From contig JAUXCV010000093.1 of assembly GCA_030618675.1 (NCBI GenBank), forward strand, positions 1 to 6,423: DNA of 6,423 nt. Reading direction: 5' to 3'. A model generated the notes under the pieces. That model saw only the letters and a list, made by a program, of their open reading frames with translations. It ran no database searches and had not been told where the DNA came from. The DNA is from Acidimicrobiia bacterium. GTDB lineage: Bacteria > Actinomycetota > Acidimicrobiia > Spongiisociales > UBA5794. Of the stretch, positions 1 to 6,324 are shown piece by piece (the first letter of the stretch is position 1; every line of letters starts with the position of its first letter). Made by a program: the position numbers and the translations under genes.

Positions 1-2
1 TC

Positions 3-743
3 ACCACGATCCCCGCTGCGGAGACCGAGCGGCGAACTCTGGCCGCTCGCTTGGCCGAGGTCACTGGAGCGTCGGAAGTGTGGGTCTGCGGCGACCAGGT
101 CACGGCACATGCCGGGGCGCTCGACGGGGCAACCGGCGTCGTGCTCTCAGTCGGTACCGGTGTCGCCTGCCTGGCCGTCGACGGCACCAGCGGAGCTCAT
201 CGCACTTTCGACGGCGCGGGCTATCTCGTCGGTGATGAAGGGGGCGGATTCTGGCTCGGTCGAAGTGGGATCCGTGCAGCATTGGCTGCCGATGAGCATC
301 GCGCCCCGCCCACCTCCCTCGCAGCCGCAGTATCCGCTGAGCTGGGTCCACTCGACACCGCTGCCGTCCATCTCCACGCAAACCCTCGAGCGGTTGACTC
401 CATAGCTCAGATGGCAGTGATCGTCCTTGCCGAGGCAGAAGCAGGCGATGAGGTCGCGAACGCCATCGTGTCCGATGCCGCGACTCGTCTCGTGACGACC
501 GTCGCCGCAGCCGTGTCGTTTCTGTCCTCAACCCCGGCAGTGTTCGTCGCTATCGATGGTCGCCTGCTACTCAACGACAATCAGTTGGCGGCACGATTCC
601 TCTCGGGTATGGAAGCCTCTCATCCTTCAGTATCTGTGTTCCGGGCAAGGGGATCGAGTCTGGATGGAGCCTGCACGATGGCTGAGAGCACTGATCCCGG
701 AAGCTACCGGGAACTCGTGACAACGCATCGGAGGGTCTCATGA
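3..743 (+). CDS. BadF/BadG-family amino-sugar kinase, GlcNAc kinase-like (5' end missing)
   Basis: Probable cytosolic ATP-dependent kinase for N-acetylglucosamine or a related amino sugar (GlcNAc to GlcNAc-6-phosphate). The frame is open to the left edge, so the gene starts outside the window; 246 residues are visible against about 300-320 usual for the family, so roughly 60-70 are missing, including the N-terminal phosphate-binding loop. Visible signatures are a GDQVTAH segment (Asp codon at 93-95), in the place of the catalytic Asp of this fold; SVGTGVACLAVDG (147-185), the second phosphate-binding motif; and GDEGGGFWLGR (231-263), highly typical of BadF-type GlcNAc kinases. The C-terminal adenosine-motif region reads AIDGRLL where family members usually have a Gly-Gly pair. 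The C-terminal GACTMAE fits the usual 'GA..lA' ending. The stop overlaps the next start (ATGA), so the two are probably translationally coupled. The family is fairly sure; the exact sugar (GlcNAc, glucosamine or MurNAc) is not decided by sequence. TTG at 51 is only an internal codon. Confidence 0.85.
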   Translation, partial: TTIPAAETERRTLAARLAEVTGASEVWVCGDQVTAHAGALDGATGVVLSVGTGVACLAVDGTSGAHRTFDGAGYLVGDEGGGFWLGRSGIRAALAADEHRAPPTSLAAAVSAELGPLDTAAVHLHANPRAVDSIAQMAVIVLAEAEAGDEVANAIVSDAATRLVTTVAAAVSFLSSTPAVFVAIDGRLLLNDNQLAARFLSGMEASHPSVSVFRARGSSLDGACTMAESTDPGSYRELVTTHRRVS

Positions 744-1498
744 CCTCGCTTCCGCACGCACGGCCATCAGCGGGACAGCGGTACCTGTCGGGCGCCGTCA
801 GCGTTCTCGAGGGGATCGCCACCGATCAATGGCCGGCGCTACGGGCCGGTGCCGAGAGCGTTGCCGATACCATCGCCGGAGGCGGCCTCGTTCATGTGTT
901 CGGGACCGGGCACTCTCACATGCTGGCCGAGGAGATGTTCTACAGAGCGGGTGGCCTGGCTGCCATCAATCCGATTCTCATCGAATCTCTCATGCTCCAT
1001 GCCGGTGCAGAGGAGAGCACAAGGCTGGAGCGACGAGAGGGGCTGGCTGCTCCGATCTTCCGGGATTTGCCACTCAATCAGGGAGATACGCTGATCGTCG
1101 CCTCGAACTCCGGTGGGAACGCCGTGTGCGGAGAGATGGCCAGACTCGCCTCCGAGGCCGGCGCCAGAATCGTTGCGATCATCAGCTTTGGCCATGCGGA
1201 GCATTCGGGGCCCACAGACGACCGTTCACGATTGGCGACGTTCGCCGATGTGCTCATCGACAACCATGGGAGTGTCGGCGATGCGAGCGTCACGATCGCC
1301 GGACTCGATCGGCGGGTTGCGCCCACGTCGACGGTAGCGGGGGCAGCGATCATCAACGCGATCGTAGCCGAGGCGGTCGAGATCCTCGTCGGCCGCGATG
1401 ACCCTGTCGAATTCTTCTCCAGTAGCAACGTCGACGGAGGAGACGCGATCAACACGGCGCTCGTCGCCCGGTATCGCGAAAGCGTGAAGTCGCTATGA
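740..1498 (+). CDS. SIS-domain phosphosugar-binding protein, UPF0309/COG4821-like
   Basis: A 252-residue cytosolic protein with a single SIS (sugar isomerase) fold, expected to bind a phosphosugar such as GlcNAc-6-P or GlcN-6-P. The first part of the fold is marked by VFGTGHSHMLAEEMFYRAGG (F54-G57 onward), characteristic of the COG4821 group. The SIS phosphate-binding loop is ASNSGGN (residues 121-127), a variant of the usual S-x-S-G-x-T. The helix following APTSTVAGAAIINAI near the C terminus is also typical of the group. Between them lies a conserved-looking acidic stretch (LMLHAGAEESTRLERREG) that could supply catalytic Glu residues. The start at 740 is supported by GGAGG at 730-734, five bases upstream, and by the ATGA overlap with the kinase. 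The group has no firmly assigned reaction that I know of. Between a sugar-phosphate kinase and a beta-GlcNAcase, it could be a deaminase/isomerase replacing NagB, a MurQ-like etherase, or a sugar-phosphate sensor. It lacks the N-terminal helix-turn-helix of RpiR regulators, so a transcription-factor role is unlikely. Confidence 0.88.
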   Translation: MTSLPHARPSAGQRYLSGAVSVLEGIATDQWPALRAGAESVADTIAGGGLVHVFGTGHSHMLAEEMFYRAGGLAAINPILIESLMLHAGAEESTRLERREGLAAPIFRDLPLNQGDTLIVASNSGGNAVCGEMARLASEAGARIVAIISFGHAEHSGPTDDRSRLATFADVLIDNHGSVGDASVTIAGLDRRVAPTSTVAGAAIINAIVAEAVEILVGRDDPVEFFSSSNVDGGDAINTALVARYRESVKSL

Positions 1499-3132
1499 CC
1501 GTCTCCGTACGCTGGCTCTCGGTATCGCCGGAGATCGATTGTGAACGACTCGACACGGTCGCAAGACAATCTGGACTCGATCCTACCGACGATCGCAGCC
1601 CCGATCTCGTGGTGACCGTTGCATGGTCAAGTGACCCGAACCTCACCTTCGACCCGGTTCGCCGCCGTCGCACAGATGAGATCTATCTGCTGGATCTGGG
1701 CACATCACCTGCGGTCAACAACACGATCACCGTCACAAGCGCCCGCTCGCTCCGATGGGCCCTTGTTGATCTGGCGGAACGTATGCATCTGGGGCCATGG
1801 ACTACGGGGGAGTTCAGGTGCGGCCCGTCCTTTCCTATTCGAGGCGTGATTGAAGGCTTCTACGGACGCCCGTGGACGCATCAGGAGCGTCTCGCGATGG
1901 TTGATTTCGCAGCACGGAATCGTCTCAACACGATCCTCTACGCCCCGAAAGACGACCCGTACCTTCGTCGCGACTGGCGCACCCCTCATGCTGACGAGAG
2001 CCGGGAGCGATTGACAGAGATGATCACCCGATGCCGGGAGCGTGATATCGATCCGATGGTGGGGATCTCTCCGGGCTTGTCGATGCGCTACTCCAGTGCC
2101 CAAGACGCTGAGTCGCTCAGTTCCAAGATCACTGCACTCGTCGAAGCCGGTGCAGCATCGATTGCTCTGCTCTATGACGACATCCCGAACAGGCTCCAAC
2201 ACACTGCCGACATCGAGGCGTTTCCCAGTCTCGCTGCCGCTCAATTCCAGGTTGCGAATCGAATCCACGATCAACTCCAGGAGATCGGTGTTCCGCTCGT
2301 CGTGTGCCCGACTATCTATTGGGGCGAGGGCGACGAGCCGTACATCAGCCAGCTCGGTGAAGGACTCGACCCGCGGATCGACATGTTCTGGACGGGGAGA
2401 GCGATCTGCTCGCCGGCCATCACGGCGACGGAAGCAGCTCACTTCACCAGGATCAACCACCGGCCGCCCCTCTACTGGGACAACTATCCGGTCAACGATG
2501 TCGCAATGACCAACGAGATGCACATCGGTCCATACCAGAACCGCGATCCACTACTCGCTCGATTCAGCAGCGGGATCATGGCGAACGCGATGGAGTACGC
2601 CGAGGCATCAAAGATCGCGCTTGCGACGGTTGCCGACTACCTCTGGGATGCAGACGGATATGACCCGGACGTCAGCTCGATGAAAGCGATAACTCAGGTT
2701 GCAGGTGCGGCCGATGCCGTAGCCATGCAAGCTTTCGCCGATACGGTTCGAACGAGTTGTCTCTCTGATCCCGATCCCGTCGCGCTATCGGGGGCGCTGC
2801 AAGAGTTCACGTTCGAGGTCGAATACGGCGACCCTGCAGCCGCCAGAATCCGACTCGAAGCATTCGCCGAGGAGGTCCGGCTCGCTGCGGCACATCTCCT
2901 CAGCTCCCATGTCGAGAATCGAGCGCTTCAAGCGGAACTGGCACCGTGGCTCACCAAATTCGAACTGGGAGCGCACGCAATCGGCGCCCTCGCCGCCCAT
3001 GCCTCCACACGAGACCTGACCACACCGGAGGGAAGATCGATCATGGCCGATGTCCTCCGCCGCCTCAGAAACGACGACCACCGAGTATTCGGCGATGTTC
3101 TCGAGATGACCCTCGCCGATGCGACTATGTGA
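1495..3132 (+). CDS. GH84 beta-N-acetylglucosaminidase (O-GlcNAcase/hyaluronidase family), apparently cytosolic
   Basis: A 545-residue retaining glycoside hydrolase that removes terminal beta-linked GlcNAc by substrate-assisted catalysis. Residues 1-110 look like the small alpha/beta GH20b-type domain that precedes GH84 barrels. The barrel starts at FPIRGVIEGFYGRPW (113-127). Active-site positions match what I recall of bacterial and human O-GlcNAcases: G121, K152 in APKDDPY, the catalytic pair D228-D229 in LLYDDIP, Y275 in CPTIYW, T300 in FWTG, W328/N330/D335 in YWDNYPVND, and N364. The last reads NAM where many homologues have NPM. Spacings such as G to K of 31 and N to D of 5 also agree. 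From about residue 400 the chain is mainly helical. There is no signal peptide or lipobox, so it should act inside the cell on imported sugar or on internal O-GlcNAc. The start overlaps the SIS stop (ATGA) with only a weak Shine-Dalgarno, suggesting coupled translation. 'Hyaluronidase' is the historical family name; hyaluronan cleavage is unlikely here. Confidence 0.95.
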   Translation: MTVSVRWLSVSPEIDCERLDTVARQSGLDPTDDRSPDLVVTVAWSSDPNLTFDPVRRRRTDEIYLLDLGTSPAVNNTITVTSARSLRWALVDLAERMHLGPWTTGEFRCGPSFPIRGVIEGFYGRPWTHQERLAMVDFAARNRLNTILYAPKDDPYLRRDWRTPHADESRERLTEMITRCRERDIDPMVGISPGLSMRYSSAQDAESLSSKITALVEAGAASIALLYDDIPNRLQHTADIEAFPSLAAAQFQVANRIHDQLQEIGVPLVVCPTIYWGEGDEPYISQLGEGLDPRIDMFWTGRAICSPAITATEAAHFTRINHRPPLYWDNYPVNDVAMTNEMHIGPYQNRDPLLARFSSGIMANAMEYAEASKIALATVADYLWDADGYDPDVSSMKAITQVAGAADAVAMQAFADTVRTSCLSDPDPVALSGALQEFTFEVEYGDPAAARIRLEAFAEEVRLAAAHLLSSHVENRALQAELAPWLTKFELGAHAIGALAAHASTRDLTTPEGRSIMADVLRRLRNDDHRVFGDVLEMTLADATM

Positions 3133-3133
3133 A

Positions 3134-3140
3134 AGGAAGA
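3134..3140 (+). promoter_or_regulatory. Ribosome-binding site fixing the start of the sugar-binding lipoprotein
   Basis: A purine-rich AGGAAGA sits 6 bases before the ATG at 3147, immediately after the GH84 stop codon. The same frame is open upstream to about 2946, inside the GH84 gene. Only the 3147 start puts a basic n-region, hydrophobic stretch and lipobox at the N terminus, so this site decides the start. Confidence 0.75.
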
Positions 3141-3146
3141 GACACA

Positions 3147-4472
3147 ATGCAGACAACTAGTTCGAAACGAGGGAACCGGCGACGCTTCGGCGTTCTCACC
3201 GGCATACTCGTGCTGGTACTGGCGCTCGTTGCCGCTGCCTGTTCATCGTCTGATGGCGATAGCGGCAGTGATGGCGATAGCGGCAGCGATGATGGTGGCC
3301 CCGTCACGCTCAGAGTGGCCATGGGTTCACCCGGCGAGGCCCAGATCGCCGTGTGGGAGGCCGCGAAGGTATCGTTCGAGGCATCGAATCCGAACGTCAC
3401 CATCGAATACAACTTCCAGGACGACGATCTGTATGAGACGATCGGTCTGCCCAACCTCCTCAACGGGGGAGACGCTCCCGATGTCTACTTCGAGTGGGCG
3501 GGTGAACGACTTCAGAACCGCTACAACGAAGGTTTCGTAGCTGACATCACGGATGCCGTTAACGACGGAGAGTTGGGTAGCTACTTCGATGCGGGTGCCT
3601 ACAACGGCATGGTCATCGATGGCAAGAACGTGATGGTTCCCGGCAACGCAGATGTGACCACGGTCATGTGGTACAACGTCGACATTTTCAGTGAGCTTGG
3701 CCTTTCCGTTCCCACGACATGGGACGAGATGATCACAGCCAGCGAGACGATCAAAGCGGCCGACATCGTTCCGATTGCGATCGGCAACAAGGACCTGTGG
3801 CCTGTCGGTAACTGGGCATCACACATCCTGTCGCGAGCCATCGGCGAGGAAACCTACGACAAGATGCTCAAGCAGGAGATCCCGTTGGACGCTCCTGAGG
3901 TCGTGGCGGGGATGGGATACATCGTCGAACTGCAGGAGACCGGAATCGTCAACGAGAGCGCGAACGCTATCGATGACAATGAAGGCGCCGAGTTGTTCTT
4001 CCAGGGGAAGGCGGCCATGCACCCGATCGGAAGCTGGCTCGTGTCCTGGGCGATTGAATCCGCTCCAGACCTCAACTTCGACTACTTCAATCTTCCAGCC
4101 ATGGAGGGAGAAGGCACCCAGGACTCGGTCATTGCCGTCGCGACGGGATATGTCGTCAACGCGAAGTCGGATCACATCGACGTCGCCGTCGACTTCCTGA
4201 CCCTGTTCTCCTCACCAGAGTTCACGGGACAAATGGTTGAGGCAGGCGGGACGCCTCTTGCGACCGGTGCGCTTGATCGTGACGACATCGACAGCCGGAC
4301 CCTGAGCCTGATGGAGATGATGCAGTCGGCCGGTGCTCTCGTTGCCCCACCCGACACTGGGTACGACATCGAGGTTGCCGACGCTCTCTACGCAGCTGAA
4401 GCCGAGGTTCTCGGTGGTGTGAGCACGCCCGAAGAGGCACTGGCAGTAGCACAGGCGAAGCTCGGCGGTTAG
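3147..4472 (+). CDS. ABC importer sugar-binding lipoprotein (CUT1, extracellular solute-binding family 1)
   Basis: A 441-residue membrane-anchored receptor that captures a sugar outside the cell and delivers it to the two permeases encoded next. The N terminus is a lipoprotein signal: basic KRGNRRR (7-13), a hydrophobic run (about 14-31), and lipobox VAAAC with the lipidated Cys at C32. A flexible Asp/Gly/Ser linker (33-52), partly made of two DGDSGS repeats, leads to the binding fold, which begins VTLRVAMGSPGEAQ (53-66). Typical family-1 segments follow: GGDAPDVYFEWA, VMWYNVDIFSELGLSVPTTWDEM (around W175), and FQGKAAMHPIGSW (around G287), with a helical ending TPEEALAVAQAKL. It lies 14 bases after the GH84 gene and 39 bases before the first permease, with its own strong ribosome-binding site, fitting a need for more copies than the permeases. 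Context suggests a GlcNAc-containing mono- or oligosaccharide as ligand, by analogy with the NgcE and DasA receptors of Streptomyces; the sequence alone does not establish it. Confidence 0.95.
   Translation: MQTTSSKRGNRRRFGVLTGILVLVLALVAAACSSSDGDSGSDGDSGSDDGGPVTLRVAMGSPGEAQIAVWEAAKVSFEASNPNVTIEYNFQDDDLYETIGLPNLLNGGDAPDVYFEWAGERLQNRYNEGFVADITDAVNDGELGSYFDAGAYNGMVIDGKNVMVPGNADVTTVMWYNVDIFSELGLSVPTTWDEMITASETIKAADIVPIAIGNKDLWPVGNWASHILSRAIGEETYDKMLKQEIPLDAPEVVAGMGYIVELQETGIVNESANAIDDNEGAELFFQGKAAMHPIGSWLVSWAIESAPDLNFDYFNLPAMEGEGTQDSVIAVATGYVVNAKSDHIDVAVDFLTLFSSPEFTGQMVEAGGTPLATGALDRDDIDSRTLSLMEMMQSAGALVAPPDTGYDIEVADALYAAEAEVLGGVSTPEEALAVAQAKLGG
3252..3287. repeat. Two-copy 18-bp in-frame tandem repeat coding a DGDSGS linker
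   Basis: Units at 3252-3269 and 3270-3287 differ only in the last base. Each encodes Asp-Gly-Asp-Ser-Gly-Ser (residues 36-41 and 42-47), and a partial continuation (GATGATGGT) follows. The repeat lies in the linker between the lipidated Cys and the folded domain, where length is probably loosely constrained. Copy number may therefore vary between strains through slippage; that is inference. Confidence 0.9.
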
Positions 4473-4511
4473 GGCAGCGTTCGCAAGTACGGCAACAACG
4501 AGGAACACGAA

Positions 4512-5396
4512 ATGAGAGCACACCGGTGGTTCACACCGTACCTGCTGGTCGTACCGGCTCTGGCACTGTTCACCTTTGCAGTGCTGGGGCCGGTGATGGC
4601 CACCGGTGTGTTCAGCTTCTACGAGTGGGACGGCTTCGGGGTGTTCACCCCGGTTGGTTTCGACAACTACGTCCGAGCGATATCGGATCCGATCTTCCGG
4701 GCTTCCTTTGTTCACGTCGCGATCTACATTGCACTGACGATCGTGCTGGAGGTTGGGGCCGGGTTGTTCCTCGCCGGAATGGTTACTTCGCGGCCCAAGG
4801 GCACGGGGTTCTTCCGAGTTGCGTTCTTCATACCGGTGATGCTGCCCCTCGTGGTCGTGGCTGTCGTGTGGGGATTCGTCTACAACCCTGACTTCGGCCT
4901 CATCAATGGAGCGCTCGAAGCAATCGGCCTCGGATCGTTGACCAACGTCTGGCTAGGTGACACACGAACCGCTTTGATCGCCGTGTCCATCGTCTCGGGT
5001 TGGGTCTTCGCTGGATTCTTCATGGCGATCTTCTATGCAGCGATCAACCAGATCCCAAGCGAGATATCTGAGGCGGCCCGCATCGATGGTGCGTCGGAGA
5101 TCCAGACTTTCTGGAAGGTCAAAGTTCCGATGATCCGCAATGTGATTGAGATCGCCATCCTCCTCGCGGTGACCGGCGGTTTCCAGAGCTTCGACCTCTT
5201 CTTCGTTCTCACCAACGGTGGCCCCTATGGCGCGACGGAGATCCCGACCACGTACCTCGTGAAGGTGGTGTTCCGCAACCAGAACGTTGGGTACGGATCA
5301 GCAATGGCGATGGTCATGACGGCGACCGTGCTTGCGATGGGTGCGGTGTACATGTGGGTTCGCAAACGAGCCGATGTTGAAGGGGGAACGGCATGA
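4512..5396 (+). CDS. ABC sugar importer permease 1 (MalF/UgpA type)
   Basis: A 294-residue inner-membrane subunit of the CUT1 importer, pairing with the second permease to form the channel. Six hydrophobic segments can be seen at about residues 10-34, 66-90, 101-124, 153-177, 208-230 and 262-283. The cytoplasmic EAA loop that docks onto the ATPase is EAARIDGASEIQTFWKVKVP (187-206), with the standard Glu-Ala-Ala, Gly and closing Pro. NGGP (235-238) after the fifth segment is typical of MalF-type subunits. The N terminus goes straight into the first segment, without the extra segments and large periplasmic insert of E. coli MalF, as in most CUT1 permeases of this size. GAGGAA at 4500-4505 lies six bases before the ATG. 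It overlaps the next permease by four bases. No ATP-binding subunit is encoded in the window. Confidence 0.95.
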   Translation: MRAHRWFTPYLLVVPALALFTFAVLGPVMATGVFSFYEWDGFGVFTPVGFDNYVRAISDPIFRASFVHVAIYIALTIVLEVGAGLFLAGMVTSRPKGTGFFRVAFFIPVMLPLVVVAVVWGFVYNPDFGLINGALEAIGLGSLTNVWLGDTRTALIAVSIVSGWVFAGFFMAIFYAAINQIPSEISEAARIDGASEIQTFWKVKVPMIRNVIEIAILLAVTGGFQSFDLFFVLTNGGPYGATEIPTTYLVKVVFRNQNVGYGSAMAMVMTATVLAMGAVYMWVRKRADVEGGTA

Positions 5397-6217
5397 AGCG
5401 CTTGATCGGCAGCCGTGCGGTGTTCTTCACGGTGATGGGGGTTCTCGCCGCCATCTACACGCTCCCTCTGATGTGGATGGTGATGTCGAGTTTCAAGACG
5501 AACAGTGAGATCTTCTCTTCGCCCCTTTCTCTGCCCACGAGCATCGATTTCTCGACCTGGGTGGATGCATGGGTGGTTGGCAATCTTGGACGATACGTCT
5601 TCAACAGTCTCTTCGTCACCAGCTCGTCCGTCTTGGTGATTCTTGTCTTCTCGGCGCTGGCGGCCTACGCATTCAGCGTGTTCGACTTCAACGGGAAGGG
5701 GATCCTCTTTGCGATGTTCGCGCTCGGTCTACTCATGCCAATCCAATCGTATTTCATCGCTCAGAACAGTCTTTTCGAACTGCTGAGCATCAAGGGGCAT
5801 CGATGGACGTTGATCGTCCCGTATGCCGCAATGGGCATCCCATTGGCAATCTATCTGCTCAAGGTATACCTCGACGGCGTGCCACGACAGTTGTTCGACG
5901 CGGCGCGCATCGATGGCGCCAGCGATATGCGGATGTTCAGAGTGCTCGTGCTTCCGATGCTCCGTCCGGGTCTCGCCACTGTCGCTGTGTTCTCGATTCT
6001 CGCAACATGGAACGAGTTCCTGCTGGCATTGCTGTACGTCACGAACGATGCATACAAGACGATTCCGACGGGTCTACTAGCGTTTTCGAGCCGGTACGTC
6101 ACCGACTACCAGCTCCTGTTCTCCGCTCTGACGATCGTGACACTGCCGATGATCGCCATCTATGTGATATTCCACCGTCAAGTCATCGCCGGAATCACGG
6201 ACGGTTCTTTGAAGTAG
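5393..6217 (+). CDS. ABC sugar importer permease 2 (MalG/UgpE type)
   Basis: A 274-residue inner-membrane partner of the preceding permease. The first membrane segment (about 9-31) is followed by MSSFKTNSEIF (31-41), the usual MalG-type sequence after the first helix. FNSLFVTSSS begins the conserved core, and the EAA loop reads DAARIDGASDMRMFRVLVLP from D169, with Asp in place of the first Glu, a common substitution in this subunit. TWNEFLLALLYV and the helix before the short tail ITDGSLK match the C-terminal half of MalG-type permeases. The length is normal for the family. The start overlaps the previous stop as ATGA and is preceded by AGGGGG at 5381-5386, six bases away, supporting coupled, equimolar synthesis of the two permeases. 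It is the last gene of the operon inside the window. Confidence 0.95.
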   Translation: MKRLIGSRAVFFTVMGVLAAIYTLPLMWMVMSSFKTNSEIFSSPLSLPTSIDFSTWVDAWVVGNLGRYVFNSLFVTSSSVLVILVFSALAAYAFSVFDFNGKGILFAMFALGLLMPIQSYFIAQNSLFELLSIKGHRWTLIVPYAAMGIPLAIYLLKVYLDGVPRQLFDAARIDGASDMRMFRVLVLPMLRPGLATVAVFSILATWNEFLLALLYVTNDAYKTIPTGLLAFSSRYVTDYQLLFSALTIVTLPMIAIYVIFHRQVIAGITDGSLK

Positions 6218-6324
6218 GCGGGTGAAGCCTTGTCCGATGGCACCGGCATGAGCACGGCTGGCCTGTCGAACTAGCTTGGTCGGGCCACCACAGCATCAGG
6301 CGCGATACGGCGGCATTCCGCTCA
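6218..6324. other. Gene-free gap between converging genes
   Basis: These 107 bases separate the second permease stop from the putative stop of a - strand gene. I see no convincing reading frame, tRNA or strong hairpin followed by a T-run. A five-pair stem with one G-U pair (CCGGC at about 6244 with GCTGG at about 6257) is the best local fold and is too weak to call a terminator. Transcription from both sides probably ends here, perhaps by Rho or an unrecognised structure. Confidence 0.5.

Noticed and set aside
100..531. - strand open frame opposite the kinase
   Set aside because: Extremely Arg-rich translation typical of a shadow frame, opposite a gene with clear kinase motifs.
1705..2523. 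Long - strand open frame opposite the GH84 gene
   Set aside because: The + strand frame encodes a clear GH84 enzyme with its active-site residues; the antisense frame is a GC-rich shadow with no recognisable motif.
1495..3132. Annotation as a secreted hyaluronidase
   Set aside because: That name comes from the clostridial family member. GH84 enzymes are beta-N-acetylglucosaminidases, and this protein has no export signal.
2946..3146. In-frame upstream extension of the binding-protein gene
   Set aside because: It would overlap the GH84 gene by nearly 190 bases, yields an Arg/Pro-rich non-protein-like leader, and would bury the lipoprotein signal; the 3147 ATG has a good ribosome-binding site.
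6277..6290. TGGT(N6)ACCA palindrome resembling part of a DasR-type amino-sugar operator
   Set aside because: Only the four outer bases on each side pair, it lacks the rest of the DasR consensus as I recall it, and it lies downstream of the operon where a promoter operator is not expected.
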